This document shows positions 45,401-57,900 of a stretch of 61,885 bases of DNA, in pieces (positions within the stretch are counted from its first letter, which is position 1; the number at the start of each line of letters is the position of its first letter). A program made the position numbers and the translations under genes. The DNA is from a virus. Below the pieces are notes generated by a model, which was given only the letters and a program-made list of their open reading frames with translations, was not told the origin of the DNA and searched no databases. Where the stretch lies: positions 1-61,885 of the IMG/VR virus record IMGVR_UViG_3300032213_001974; one strand, given 5' to 3'.

Positions 45401-47647
45401 ATGCCAGAAGAACCTACAATATCTCTACTCAGAGCGAGTGCGGTGTACGATAGGCTGATAGCGGATTCTTGCAATGCCATACTTACTGGCATTGGTAGTT
45501 CGTTTGCTAGCACATTGGAGCCACGGCAGCAAGAAATCCTCGACCCCGCACCTGTAATCAACTACGACGTATGGGAAGAGTTTGAATGCAATGACAATGC
45601 ATACTTTTATGCAGCCCATGTCCCTGTGGTATCTGACAGGTGCCTTGTGGTATCTGATGATGGCCCTATGGTATCTGACGAGTACCTTGTGGTATCTGAT
45701 GATGGCCCTACGGTCTATGATCCAAGTTTCAATGCAGTAAGAGCCGACACAACAACACCAGCAACCGCAATGCTAACTATGAAATACATATACGAATACG
45801 AAGGCCGACCAGTCATCATTGGTGACCGGATCGGGGAATACACAATCGCGGATTTCAGCGGAGACCTAGTTCGTGTAGAAGAAGTCTTGCCGGAATCTGT
45901 TCGTTACGAAAAGTACACAAACTGGGCGTGGGCGCGCCTTCTAGGCGTCATACCAAACCCTATCCCGGAATCCGGAATCTTTAATCGCATTACAGGTGAG
46001 AGGATTTCCTGCGAAGCTGGGACTGTACTGCCTGACGGAAGTACCATCCAGTGGTTTGACGAGAGTAGCAAAAACATCTACTGCGGAATCATGAATCATT
46101 CCGGACTCGTAAGTAGCACGTTCACTGCTGACTCTCTGACCAAGATGGGCTTGGAGATCCGCCACAACATGACTGCGGATATTATCAAGCAGGTACCACG
46201 ATTCCTGCGCAAGGGAGTTACCTGTATCAAGGTGGGTAGATCGTTCGTGCCAGCCGAGCAGGCAGTCTGGAGTCGCGGAGAGAAGAAATACATTCGCCTC
46301 GACAACGCAGTGCAGATCGACCTGACTTGGATGTCCAAGGATAACCCGAAGCTGGTCCAGTTTCTGGATGGGAGTTACGGGATGCCGGGTTCCGGGTACG
46401 CGATTACCGGAGGTCCGAACGCCGGGCAATTCGTTCGTAACCGGGCAGAGCGTGCGCAATGCGGCGATAGGTGGTACCCAGTCGTAGAACTGATTCCGGT
46501 TTACTACCGGGATGTTGAGCCTTGGGATTACCGCTTGACTGAGCCTGTCAATGACGACGGCTTTGAAAAGGTCAATGGTGAGTGGTGCTTGGCTGGTTAC
46601 TCGGTAACCCTAGCAGACGGGTCCGTGTGCGCTCGCCACCGCGCGTACCGGGTGCTCACTGGTTTTCGACCAGAGCCGCTAAGCGGTTGCACGGAAGAGT
46701 GGATTCTTCGCGAGACACTTGAAGACGTGGCGCGGTACTGCCCGGAGTGTGGGGCTTGGTCATTGCTCTCCTTTATGGCGGGTAGCGAGTGCAGGAGCTG
46801 CGCCGCCCGTAGTCGCACCCGCATCCGCAACTACTCGAACAACTACGCCAATAGTCTGATTCCTGAAGAGGACATCCCGATCAAGTTCGGCATCGAACTC
46901 GAAGTGGGGACCGACAAGGGAACCGGCATTGAACAGTGTGCGACCACCATGGCGGACGCACTCAGCGATCGTGAGGACTTTGCGAATTACGGAGTCTTCA
47001 AGATGGACGGGTCGATTCAGTGTGGCGGATTCGAGGTGGTGACAAGACCGGACTCGCCTGCCGTCCACAAGCGGATCTGGTCCAAGGCTCTCGCCGTGCC
47101 GAAAGTCCGCGAGCAGATGTCCAGCTGGAGCAACCGTTACTGCGGCATGCACATCCACGTCAGCCGCGCACCGCTAAGTACTCTGTGGATCGGGCGTATC
47201 TTGGTGACGATCAACTCCCCGGACATGTCCTCCTTGGTGACGGCAGTCGCCGGGCGCGGGTCAATGAATTACGCGCAGCGTGAAGACAAGCGCCTAACCA
47301 GTGGCAAGAGCCGCTACGGCGACAGGTACGAAGCGGTCAACACTACTGGGCAACATACCATCGAGTTCCGGATCTTCCGTGGCACGTTGGACCCCAAGGG
47401 GTTTGTCCGCAACGTGGAGTTCGTTGAAGCGGTGCTCGACTTCACCCGCCCTGCGAGCACCAGCCTGCGGGACATCGGCAAGGTCGAGAGCTTCGTGGAG
47501 TTCATCAAGAAGTCCCGCAAGGCTTACCCAGTCTTGTTCGACTTCCTGACCACCAAGGGATTCATCGACGACCCTAAAGTGGAATACAGGGCGGGCAAGA
47601 AATCAGTGCGTGTCCAGCGACATATGGATGAGCCTACCCCGTTCTAA
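45401..47647 (+). CDS. Amidoligase, paralog 2, with long N-terminal region (748 aa)
   Basis: ATG 45401 begins MPEEPTISLLRASAVYDRLI. An N-terminal segment with a 21-bp repeat (VVSD units, residues 76-103) is followed by beta domains (KYIYEYEGRPVIIGDRIGEY) and a zinc-ribbon-like CPECGAWSLLSFMAGSECRS with a further Cys. The core repeats paralog 1: FGIELEVGTD, DGSIQCGGFEVVTRPDSP, YCGMHIHVSRAP, HTIEFRIFRGTL. An internal start at 45772-45779 (MLTMKYIYEY) is possible. Together with paralog 1 and the amidotransferase it suggests synthesis of an amide-linked modification. Confidence 0.9.
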   Translation: MPEEPTISLLRASAVYDRLIADSCNAILTGIGSSFASTLEPRQQEILDPAPVINYDVWEEFECNDNAYFYAAHVPVVSDRCLVVSDDGPMVSDEYLVVSDDGPTVYDPSFNAVRADTTTPATAMLTMKYIYEYEGRPVIIGDRIGEYTIADFSGDLVRVEEVLPESVRYEKYTNWAWARLLGVIPNPIPESGIFNRITGERISCEAGTVLPDGSTIQWFDESSKNIYCGIMNHSGLVSSTFTADSLTKMGLEIRHNMTADIIKQVPRFLRKGVTCIKVGRSFVPAEQAVWSRGEKKYIRLDNAVQIDLTWMSKDNPKLVQFLDGSYGMPGSGYAITGGPNAGQFVRNRAERAQCGDRWYPVVELIPVYYRDVEPWDYRLTEPVNDDGFEKVNGEWCLAGYSVTLADGSVCARHRAYRVLTGFRPEPLSGCTEEWILRETLEDVARYCPECGAWSLLSFMAGSECRSCAARSRTRIRNYSNNYANSLIPEEDIPIKFGIELEVGTDKGTGIEQCATTMADALSDREDFANYGVFKMDGSIQCGGFEVVTRPDSPAVHKRIWSKALAVPKVREQMSSWSNRYCGMHIHVSRAPLSTLWIGRILVTINSPDMSSLVTAVAGRGSMNYAQREDKRLTSGKSRYGDRYEAVNTTGQHTIEFRIFRGTLDPKGFVRNVEFVEAVLDFTRPASTSLRDIGKVESFVEFIKKSRKAYPVLFDFLTTKGFIDDPKVEYRAGKKSVRVQRHMDEPTPF
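45626..45709. repeat. 21-bp coding repeats in amidoligase 2 (4 units)
   Basis: Four 21-bp units (gtggtatctgac... type) alternate in a 42-bp higher-order pattern and encode VVSD-containing heptads. Confidence 0.9.
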
Positions 47648-47649
47648 GC

Positions 47650-47925
47650 ATGATCGAGTTCCTGCTTACCTGCTCCAGACTTGGGGCGACACGCTGCTCC
47701 ACCTTCGCCGTGCTGGTCGCGGCGGGGGTGGATGGGGTCAACTCGAAAGAGCTGGCCGAAGTGCTCAAGGTCCCTGTCCGCTTTGCCAAGTCGGCACTGA
47801 GGCGGGCAGAGACCGAGGGCTTGCTTAACAAAACAAACTGGCTCCGCAACGGTTTCGTGGTTTACCGCTTGACCGGACTCGGAGGATCCAGAGTGACAGA
47901 ATTGAAGAAAGCATTTACACCATGA
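47650..47925 (+). CDS. Winged-helix DNA-binding protein (91 aa)
   Basis: The sequence GVNSKELAEVLKVPVRFAKS and ALRRAETEGLLNKTNW is a winged helix of MarR/Rrf2-like type, with the wing in FVVYRLTGLGG. It is a candidate transcription regulator for the accessory block. It begins 2 bp after amidoligase 2 and overlaps the following gene by ATGA. Confidence 0.75.
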   Translation: MIEFLLTCSRLGATRCSTFAVLVAAGVDGVNSKELAEVLKVPVRFAKSALRRAETEGLLNKTNWLRNGFVVYRLTGLGGSRVTELKKAFTP

Positions 47926-48080
47926 ACAAACAACTGCTATACCGACTGGCAGGGGGCTCGCTCCCCTGCCCTGCTGAAGTAAGGGCTGCCTCCCACCGAC
48001 TGGTGGTTGGCGGTTCCGACAGCGACGACATCAAGATCGTCTCCGACTACATCAAAACACTAGACACACAAGACACATGA
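47922..48080 (+). CDS. Small protein (52 aa)
   Basis: MNKQLLYRLAGGSLPCPAEV, then VVGGSDSDDIKIVSDYIKTL. The LAGGxLxxP text resembles the gene at 39714. No family is recognised. It is ATGA-coupled to both regulators. Confidence 0.55.
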   Translation: MNKQLLYRLAGGSLPCPAEVRAASHRLVVGGSDSDDIKIVSDYIKTLDTQDT

Positions 48081-48826
48081 AACACGCACAAGAACTGAAG
48101 ACCCTACTCGATTCCGGAATCACGATTCAGGAAGTCGCATCCCGGTTGGGGATCAAGGTAAGCTACGCTAACATGATCCGAAGCAGGATGAAGATCGAAG
48201 CCCCTGCCTGCTCCGAAACCAGCAAGGCCCGCCGCATCATGGACATCGCCAAGTTGATGGGCGAGGGCAAGTCGGACTGGGAAATCGCGAACGCCTTGGA
48301 CATCTCCGCCCAGAGGTTGGCCTACCTCCAGCTGGGCGGTGGGTTGCGTGAACCACGCAAGCGTGGACGAAAGCCCAACAGCGCACAGCGCCCGGAGCAG
48401 ATCAAGAAACTGCTGGGCGAGGGCAAGTCGGCACCTGAAGTAGCCAAGGAACTCGGCATCAAACCGAACACCATCTATCAGGTGTGCAGCCGCAACAAGA
48501 TTCCGATCCCCAAGTCCTCGTCAGCGAGGAAGAAAGCCCTCGATGCGGAGATCATCCGCCTGCGGGAACTTGGAATCAATGACGCGGGAGTGGCGCACAT
48601 CACTGGCCTCAACCCGGATCTGCTCTACACCTACCAGCCGAAGGGCAGAGGCCGACCCAAGAACAGCAACGATGAACTGGTGATCGAGGCGCTACGTCGA
48701 GGCGATAGCGTGGACGAGATCAGTCTTTCGTTGAACCTGATGCCGGGAACGGTGATCAATTATGGGCGAAGACACGGGTTCTCGTTCAAGAAGAGTTATG
48801 TCCTTAAAGAAGGAGGTGTGGCATGA
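48077..48826 (+). CDS. Multi-HTH DNA-binding protein with AT-hook-like motifs (249 aa)
   Basis: At least four resolvase-like helix-turn-helix units are visible: TIQEVASRLGIKVSYANMIR, SDWEIANALDISAQRLAYLQ, APEVAKELGIKPNTIYQVCS and VDEISLSLNLMPGTVINYGR. Between them are KRGRKPNS and KGRGRPKNS, AT-hook-like. This is an array-binding design, suitable for recognising repeated DNA sites such as the inverted repeats in this block. The gene ends with AAGGAGGTG, a perfect Shine-Dalgarno sequence in front of a 9-codon ORF. Confidence 0.8.
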   Translation: MKHAQELKTLLDSGITIQEVASRLGIKVSYANMIRSRMKIEAPACSETSKARRIMDIAKLMGEGKSDWEIANALDISAQRLAYLQLGGGLREPRKRGRKPNSAQRPEQIKKLLGEGKSAPEVAKELGIKPNTIYQVCSRNKIPIPKSSSARKKALDAEIIRLRELGINDAGVAHITGLNPDLLYTYQPKGRGRPKNSNDELVIEALRRGDSVDEISLSLNLMPGTVINYGRRHGFSFKKSYVLKEGGVA

Positions 48827-48852
48827 ACCCGGAATCACTTACCCCGCACTAG
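48823..48852 (+). CDS. Nine-codon ORF with perfect Shine-Dalgarno (possible remnant)
   Basis: ATG 48823 encodes MNPESLTPH and stops. AAGGAGGTG lies a few bases upstream. The residues match the start of the 35196-35405 gene. It is probably a 5' gene remnant left by recombination. Confidence 0.35.
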   Translation: MNPESLTPH

Positions 48853-48869
48853 ACGAATAACCACACATC

Positions 48870-48907
48870 AAAAGCGGCACCTGCTTCACGGCGGGTGCCG
48901 CTTTTTT
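48870..48907. terminator. Bidirectional terminator between convergent blocks
   Basis: AAAAGCGGCACC pairs perfectly with GGTGCCGCTTTT over a short loop, with T runs on both strands. It separates the rightward accessory block from the leftward giant gene. Confidence 0.92.
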
Positions 48908-48911
48908 GCGT

Positions 48912-51900
48912 TCACGGCTTCAGCACTTGAACTGCCGGGTACTTGAGCGACTCCGCTACGATCAGTTTCAGGCGACCTGCGCCATTGCCATCCGCCTTCT
49001 GGCCTGCGTCGTAGTAATCCTTGAGGTCATCGCGGGATGGAGTCCAGCGGTCAGTGACGTTATTCAGCGCCTTATTCAGTCGGTCCTTGGAGAATCCGGC
49101 CTCATTACTTGTGCTGAACAGCTGACCTCGGGTCATGCCCATATTCTCGTATGACCGCATCATTTCAGCAGCACGCCCGAATGCAGCGACTCGCGCGCGG
49201 TTGGCTTTCTGAACTGCTTCGGTAATCTGGTCTCCATCAAGCGGAGATCGGGATTTCAGGATTCCAGTTGCTCGGCGGGACTGCGAGTAGGTCAAGGCTG
49301 CACTGCGGATCGCCCGATTGTGGTAGGTGCTGACATCTTCAACGCGGGGGCGAACTCCGAGCAGTTCTCCAGCGAAGATCTCAAGGCGATTGCTGGCCTT
49401 GTCGTCCTCGGTTACTGGCTTCTTAGAACCCTTCTCGCCCGACATCAAGTTCTCCACGAAGCTAGCTACGGGTGGTTTGTACCCTTGGCTTAGCGCATAT
49501 GTAGTGCGGGTAATCAGCGCCTCAAGGAAAGGAGTGTCTCCCGTGGTGATCGGATTGCCCTTCTCGTCCTTGTTGTTGAGTGATTCCATCGCCGCTCCAA
49601 TCGCGATTTGGTCGCCAATCAGCTGGCCAGTCACCCATTTCGCGGCTACCGCGGGTATCTCCGCTTCCTTACCAGTGCGAATCAGTTCATATGACCGCAT
49701 GATCAGGTCAGTGTAGATCGCAGTCGGGTTGATGAAGGTCATGTCCAGCGAGCGGATCTTGTCACCTACCTGCGTGAAGTAAACCGTGTTGCCCTTCTGC
49801 CAGTCGGCGAGGCCCTCGCGCAGGGCTTGGTCGCGGCGAAGCTCGTCGCCGTTGCGCGGCAGGAAGTAGTTCAAGATGCTGTCCGCTGTTACGTCCTCGT
49901 CGTCTCCGAAAGCGGCGGCGAAAGCGAGGCTGACTACGCCTGCCACAGTAAGCGGCATCAGCGTGAGCGTGGTCAGGAAACCAGCAAGGCGCTGGTTTCC
50001 TCGCTTGCGGATGACCTCGTTATCGCTGGCGCGTTCCTCGCTGGAGAGCTTAACTGTCTCGATCATGACGCGGGCGACTTCCGCCTTGAAGCGTGCGAAC
50101 GGCGCGATCAGGGAACCGAGGCCGGACTTGGTGAAGCTGGTGACTACCGGGAAAACCTGCGAGTGAGTCTGCGTGGTGCGCAGGACTTTGGCCGCGGCTT
50201 CCTTCTTGAGGCGGGCTTCCGTCCAAGTCTCATCACCTTTGTAGGCTTCACGCAGGACTGCAAGTTCGTTCTCGAACATACCGATGCGGAGGTTGGACGA
50301 GATCGTGTTGTTCAAGTTCGCACCGAAGGCGAGGGTCTTGGGCACGACCCCAACGGCTTTCTTCCAGTAGGCTTCGCCCTGTGCGGCGAGCGCGCTGCGC
50401 TCCACCTTGTTGAGTGCGGCTTCCGCGTCCGTGGCGAGGCCAGCAATCTGATCGCGCAGCGCCTGCGTGCTGGACTCGTCACCGAGTACGCCGAGTTCGA
50501 TAAGCTCGCGGATGTACGCCTCGTGCTCCCCCGGAGTCTTGGCGAAAGACGATCCCTTCGACTGGAACCACCGCTTAAAGTTGAGTGGGTTTAGCAGTAC
50601 ACCTTGGAGCGGAGCAAAGAATGCAAAATCGGACACGGCATTTCTGGTGTAGAATCCGACCGACAGCAGTGTCTTTGCCGCCATCGCGCCTCCCGCAGCT
50701 GCCCGCAGGACCTTGATACCGTTACGCACCGCCTGATCGGCAGTGTCTTCCAGCTCGGGGGAGCTTTTTGAGAAGATCGTATCGAAGGCTTTCTTGAACT
50801 CTGGTGGGCCATAAGCTCCATCGAGCGGTGCGTCGTACGCTGGGTTCGCCCCGGAGAGTTTGACGTAGCCCTTCTGGTTGGCGACGACCGGGTCCTTGGT
50901 GATCCATCCGCCGTCAAGCCCAGCCTCAAGCGTGCTTGTCAGCAGGTCCTGATTGGCGGCGAGCTTGGAGACGCTGATCAGCGAACGAGTTGCCGCTTCA
51001 ATAGGGTCGGTGATTTCTCCGAGAGCGGCGCGTAGCCAAGCCGGGAGTTCGCTCTTCTCCATGAAGCGACCAAGCTCCTGACGCAGCTCATTGGCGCGAG
51101 CAGAGCGGACTACTGGTTCCGTAGCTCCTTCCTCGAACAACGCCTTCTCGACATCCACTGCGAGAATTTGCCCAGTGGCGAGACTCGCCGCGTTTTTGTC
51201 CATGCTGGCGACGAACTCGTCGAACATGACTTGAGCCCGAGCAGGCGTGTCACGCAGGACCGCAGCCTTGATCTCTGCTGGCGAGAACTCCGGATGCTCC
51301 TTCTTGATTTCAGCTTCCAGTGTCTTGCTGGCCTTGTTGGTGTAGTGCCTGAGTGCGTCGTCGCGGATCTTCTGGAAGTCGATCATGGAGTTGCCGACCT
51401 GCGCGATACCAGCGGACTTCAGCAGCTTGGTCCAGCCAGTCTGCGTAAAGGCATAGTAGGAGCGTGTCAGGTAGATCCCCATGTTGGCGTCGATCACGGC
51501 GCGGATATCATCCGGCGTGAACGGGTTGGTGGCGATCTTTCCGGAAGCCTTGTCGATTGCGGCGCGTGCGTCCTCGATTACCTTGACTACCTTCGGTGGC
51601 AGCTTGGCTTTCGCTTCGGCGGCTGCGGCGCGGGCCTTGTCGGCGATCAGCTGATATTCCTTGACCACGCGACTCTTATGGCGTGCAACCGAATCAGCGA
51701 TCCCCTTATCATGAATCAGCTTGTCCGATTCAGTCTTTGCGGAATCCTCGAATGTCTTCTCAATGTTCGCGATCTCGCCGTCCAGCACCGCTTCGATCTG
51801 GGCCATGCGCGCCTTGGAGATCACCAGTCCGGTGTCGCCCATCGCGTTGCGGACCAGTGTCAGGTTCTCATCGTTGATGACTCCGGACTTGATGAACGCC

Positions 51901-54900
51901 TGCATCTGGTTGTTGAACTGTTCGGCGATGCGGGCTACCAGACGCAGCTGGCTGTCACGACTTCCAACCAGCGCCTTGACGGAGCTTGGCAGGTCGCCCT
52001 TGAACAGGCGGCTGAACTTGCCACCCACGTCGTAGGAGTTGTCGCCGTAGTTCTTCACAGGCAGGCTGAAGCGTCCGGTGACATCGTCACGGCGAAGCAC
52101 GTTGAGCTGCTCCTCGAAACCAGTCGGCTCGGCAGGCGACACCAACTGGTCATAGACGCGGGTGGCACGCTGCACTGAAGCGGCGATCTGGCTGTCTTCG
52201 ATACCGCGGATGCGGGTAGTCAGCTTGGCAATGAACGCTTCGAGCGCACGCAGCATGCGGGAAAGTATGCCGGGGTTGCGGCGATAGAACGAGTAGTCGC
52301 TTTCGCTGATGAAACCGCTGCGGGCCTTCTCGATTTCCATGCGGACGAACTCGTCAGCGAGTTCGCGGATGCCGAGCTTTCCGGAGGCGCGGTCTTCCCG
52401 GATCCTTTCGAACCGGGCAGCTGCGTCCGGGATACTCGCCGAGTAGTAGCGATCCGCTACCTCCCACAGCTTGGCAGCTGGGAGGGTGGTGGCGATGTAG
52501 TCGATGTCCGCATCGCTCAGGGTGCTGAACGCGGCGAGGTGGGCGATCTCGTGGTTGACGGCAGCACGGACAAAGCGGCGGGCGTTGAAGTCATCCAGTC
52601 CAGCAATCGCGTTGGCGAGCAGCTGTGGATTCACGAACACGGTATCAGGAGAGCTGGGTCGGGCGACCATCATTCCTCTCGCTGATTCGTCATACTGAAT
52701 CGTGATTCCGGATGGGGATTCTTGGGTGAGCAGCTTGGACATCTCGTCCTGCTCGACCGTGGTGGCTGTGATTTCTGGAAGCTCCCTGCTTGTCTGCTGA
52801 TCCCGGGACATCGCCACATCTTCGCTGATGCGTGTGCCATAGGGGCGCATGTTCGCCATGCCAACCAGCTTGGTCAGATCGTTCAGCGCCTTGGAGAGCT
52901 GGTCGGTCGGGCTGCCGGTCAGGAAGCGGGTGAGGAAGTCGAGGAAGCGGCGGAAGAATCCACGCTCCGGAGCGGTTTCGTAGATCGCCTTCTGGAAGTC
53001 CGGGGAAGTGAAAGCGTAGCTGACAAATTCCTCAAGTGATGCGAGACCTGCGAGCACCTGCTGCGAGTTGCCGTTGTAGGCGGACTTGATCCGCCCACGC
53101 AAGGCGTCGAGTTTCGCCACCAGCGCACGGGCACCGGCGGAGTCCGGGCTCTTGATCACCGAGACGGTGACCGCGTGGAGCATCTCGTGAACCAGAACGT
53201 CCGCCAGCCCGCGACCGTTGGAAGCGGCGAGGTTGAGGAAGATCGTATTGGATTCAGGAGAGTACTTGCCTGCCCACCCGGTATTGGGGAGGTTGACGAT
53301 CTCGATGTTCGCCTTGGCTAGAATATCGCGCTTGGCCTTGAGGAGCGAAGCAACTTCCTTGAGGCGAAGCGGAACCTTGTCGAGGGCTTCGATGGCGGAC
53401 AGGATGCTACCGCCCCGGAGGCCGAGGTCTTCCGCGTCCAGCAGGTTGTTGCGGAGGTTGGTTGCCGGATCGCTTGGAACCGCAGCAGATTCAAAGACTG
53501 CCTTGATGTCCTCGCCCACCTTGAAGTTGCGCTTCTTGGAGGCCAGCAAGGTCTGAAGCGTGTCACCGAAACGACGGAACTGTGCCTGCTTCTCCTGCGT
53601 GTAGCGGTTGTCGATCTCGCCAGCGCGGGCCGCGGCAAGCATGGTGCGGAGAACCGGGCGGGTGTATGTTGCGCCAGAGGGCAGCGAAATGACGGAGCTG
53701 TCGCTGTCCTTAGCTTTGATGTCTCCGGACTCTACAAGGCTACGAAGTTCTGCTGCCTTCTTCTTGTACTTCCTGCGGGTAGAAGCAGAGTAATCCGGAT
53801 TAAGTGCGCGCTCGTTAAGCTCCGCGATGATGCTTCGTGCGTCTTCTAGGCTGACGAACTGACTGGGAAAAACTTCATAGCGCCCCGCTTTGGATTCTAC
53901 AGATACTCCTTGCGGCTCTTCTGGAGTGAAGAACCTTTCAGGAACTGGGCGTGAGACTACGGTGCGACTTGGCCCCGGTTCGGATGGGAAGAGGTACTTC
54001 TGCATCTCCACCATCTCGGGCGAGAGAGTCTTGGACTTAGCTGCGCGATCCGCTTCACGCTTGGAAGCAAGGTCCTGCTTCAGTCCGATCTGCGCAGCTT
54101 GTTCGCGAACAAAGGCTTCGAAGTCGGCGATTGGCTTGAGCGTGGCTTCCACGACGCGGCGCATTTCCAGACCCTTGTTGGAGAGCAGGAACTGCTTGGC
54201 GCGCTGGGCTGCGGCGCGCATGTCTGCGGACAACTCGTTGCGGAATACGTCAATGAGCGCTTCTGTTGGCAGTGACTCTGCTTTGGTTACACCAAACGTA
54301 GTAGCGGCACGCTCGAATGCTTTGCGAACCTGTGGATTGGAGTCGATGTTGCTAGTTACCGCAGTGATTACTTCATCTAGCGAGGTTGGCTTTTCAGACT
54401 CTTCAATCACGTCATAGATAGTGGCCACTGCTTCTACAGCAGCGTTGTCTACACCCATGTAGAGGGGCCTCGCAATAGCTGCGTACATACTCGCCGCAAG
54501 TTCATCAGCGTCTACCTGTGAAAGGATAGCTGGAGTATCCGCGGCTTCAACACGAGCAGTCGGATCAATGAAGCTGCCTTGCTCCTTGATACGGTTGAAG
54601 TACTTCTTCTCGACTTGGGCGATAGTAGTCTTCAGCGAATTCGGGCGGCGGATCGTGGTACCATCCGCCAGCTTCTTGAAGAAGCGGGTGTTTACCCCTT
54701 CGTCTGTGCCGTTGAGTTCTGACACAAGACGATCGGCGTAGACCTTCATCGCCTGATCGGCGTTGAGCTTGGTCTTGCCCTTGGTGCTGAAGGTCTTGAT
54801 AAGCTGCGCCTGAGCGGCAGGGCCTACCTGCTTCAGGAGAAACTTGACTGGGTCCCGGCCAGCAGCGAGTTGTTCTTCGACCCGGATAGCCAAGGCAAAC

Positions 54901-57900
54901 TCGCGGAGGTCGCGGTGATAGCGGGCAAGTACTGCGAAAGCAAAGTCGGACTCATCGAACCCGTTTGCCCGGAGCTTCTGGTTGGTAGACTCAAGGATGT
55001 TCGCGTAGTTGGAGACCTGCCCGCCAAGAAGCAGCAGGCTCGCGTCGTTCATCCACACTTCCTCACCAAGTGCAATTCCGCCAGAAGACTTCTGTCCACT
55101 TGGGGATTTACCAAATAGGCGGGTAAGACTGGGTGGAACCTTCGGAAGAGACTCTGTGAACTCCACGTAAGGGCGGCTCAAGTTGTCCGGTCCGCCGACA
55201 AACTGAATCTCTTCCGGCACATAGGCGGACATCGGAGCCTTGAGGTCTCCTGCGCGCCTGACAACAGTGCCGTCAGGCAGTTCAACCTTGGTCACATACC
55301 GAGAGCTGTTGACTTTGATGCTTGGATTACGCTGTTCCAACTGAGCTTTGGGCACTCTGATGGAGAAGCCATTGTTCAACAGCCATGCAGTCATCTGCGG
55401 CGAGTTGGTGTGGAACCCAACTAGCTCTCCGTTTTCGCGTGTTACTGCGAGCTCGATGTTTACAACTTCTCCGCCTTCACGCGCGCGAGCAACAAGTTCG
55501 CGTTTCGCCTGACGCACTTCTCCGGAATCTGGTTCGCGTTCAAACTGGTAGTCGCCATTAATCAGGCGGTCCGCAATCTGCCCTTCCACACGCAGAATGG
55601 CGTCCCGCACACGCTTCACTGCGGCGCGGGCTGCTGGCTTGCGCTTTGCATCCGCTTGCTCCAGTTCGTTCAGGCGGGTTTCAAGACTGGCTTCAAGAGC
55701 AATCTTGGAAGCTTGTAGTTTCTGGCCGATGGAACTGAGGCGCACAGCAAGCGGAAACGTGATGTCCAGATCCTCGCTCGTCACGTCTGTTGGCTGCACG
55801 GGCGCTTCGTATACTGGATAAGCCGCCTGCACGTCGCGCTTCAGCGAACGGTAGAACGGTCCAGTGTACCCGAGATAACCGTAAGACTGCGAAGACAGTG
55901 CTGACTGCAACTGGTTGAGCTTGGGAACTTCGCCTTTTTCCAGATATCCTTGGTAGAGGACGTAGTCCGCATGACTCAAGAACCCAGCGGGCGAAGACGT
56001 GTCCGCAAGAAACTCGCGGGTGCTACGCTGTCCTTTGCCAAGGGACTTCAGGGCACTGGTCTTGTCGAGCAGAGGCTCAACGTCAAGCATAGTGAACTTC
56101 GCTGCCGCTGCGGCAACTTTGTCAGCGGCGGCTTGGCGCAGTTTCTTCTTGCTCGCCTTTGCGGCGGCTTCCTCGGCGAGTACTTCGTCTAGGATTGAGC
56201 GGGGCGAGAGGTCTTCTTGATCTTCACTGTCCCTTGGTGCAACTCCTTCAGGAGCGTTGCTTTCTGCTGGTCGCTTAGAGGTGACACCTTTGACAGCAGG
56301 AGCTTTACCTGCTTTGCTGACTTCTGCTGGGGCATTTTCGGTAGTAGTTGGGGTTCCGGGCGGGCGCACCGAAGAACGGTAGCCAAAAGTTTTTGGTGCC
56401 GCTGCGGGTTCAACAGGGGCTGCGCTCACTGCTTCGACTGCCGCATCGAGTAGCGCCTTCGGATTCTCCGAAGTCTCAAGTACTTCGACAACTGCCTGCA
56501 CGGCACGGGCCTTGGCGACCTTGCGCTTGGTGGCAGTAGTTGCGGGCTTCTCAGTTGCAGAGGGCTCAGGCACTTCGACCATAGCTGCGGCGAGAACTTC
56601 TTCCACCGCTTCAGGAGTCACGATTGGGGAGACAATTTCCCCTACGGCGAATTCAAGGAGATCAGCCTTCTCGGATTCCAGTTCTGCCTTGGCCGCGTCA
56701 GCCTCGGCGATGACTCCAGTAGCCTCGTCAAGTTTCGCCTGATAGACGCCAGCGAGCGCTGCGTCCTTGGGAGTCTTGTCTTCCTTCGCATTGAGGTCGG
56801 CGAGTGCCTTAGTGTAGAAGTCAAAGCGCTGGCGGGCATCCGCAGTGGTGCTGTCGTACGCGGCGAGATCGTTGTCGATCTCCTCGACACGGGCTCCGAT
56901 CTGCTGGTACCTGCCCTGCCTTGCGAAGCTTCGCTGCTGGAAAGCAGCACGCTCTTCGGGAGTGGTGTTATCGAACAGCGTCTTGATCGAGCGCTCTGCT
57001 GGAGACAACTGCGCATCGCGGGAAGCTGCTTCGGCTTCAGGAACAAAGCCGAACTCCATCTGTGCCTTGTCGATCAGCTGCGAGTCTTCAGGCGCAAGTT
57101 CCACGTTGCCGCCAAGGCGGACGCCGAGATCGTTCCAGCGAGCCATGAACGGGAATTCAAACTGGCCAGCAGTTTCCACAACGTCGCCTTCAACGGGCGA
57201 GAGATTCTGCGGAGCTACGGTTGTGGCGGGATTAGGGGCGGCTTCGTAGCGACCGTAGTAAGTGCCAGAAGGTTCGGTGATTGCGGCGTTACCAGAAGTG
57301 ATCGTGCTGCCTACCTGCTTGATCTGGTCGTCGATTCCGGAACGACGAGCCCGGAGCTGGGCGAGTACTTCCTTCTGACTGTCCGTCTGTCCCTCTTCCG
57401 GGATTCCGGATTCCACTTTCGTGATAAGGGCGTCGAGGCGGGCAGCAGTAGTCTGAAGCTCGCGGGTGCGACGGATCTGGTCCGCGGTCTGGGCGTCAAC
57501 TTCCGGAACTGGAAGACCAAGCGGGCGAGTCTTGTTGACCTGACTGCGGGCAAACACGTCGAACTCTTCCGCGTCGGCAGCGGCTTGAGCCTGTGCGGCA
57601 GCTTCTTCGTCTGCGGCGAACTGAGTGAAGCGAGTGCGGATGGTCTCCTTGTTCTGCTGGGCAATGTCCAGCTGGCGCTGGAGGAACGCAGCGGTGGCTG
57701 GAGCGCCGTTCGCCTTGAGGTTCTCGATCGTTCGACCGAGATAGCTGGCTTCAAACTCAGCCTGCTTGTACGCCGGATCAGCAAGGTAACGCTGCTCTGC
57801 AAGAGAGACCACTTCGCCAGCGCTGCCGAGAGCAAACCCGAAGGAAGCTGCAAGGGCAGCAGAGCGGGTGCTGTCGGTCAGGTCAAAGTTCTTTCCAGTC

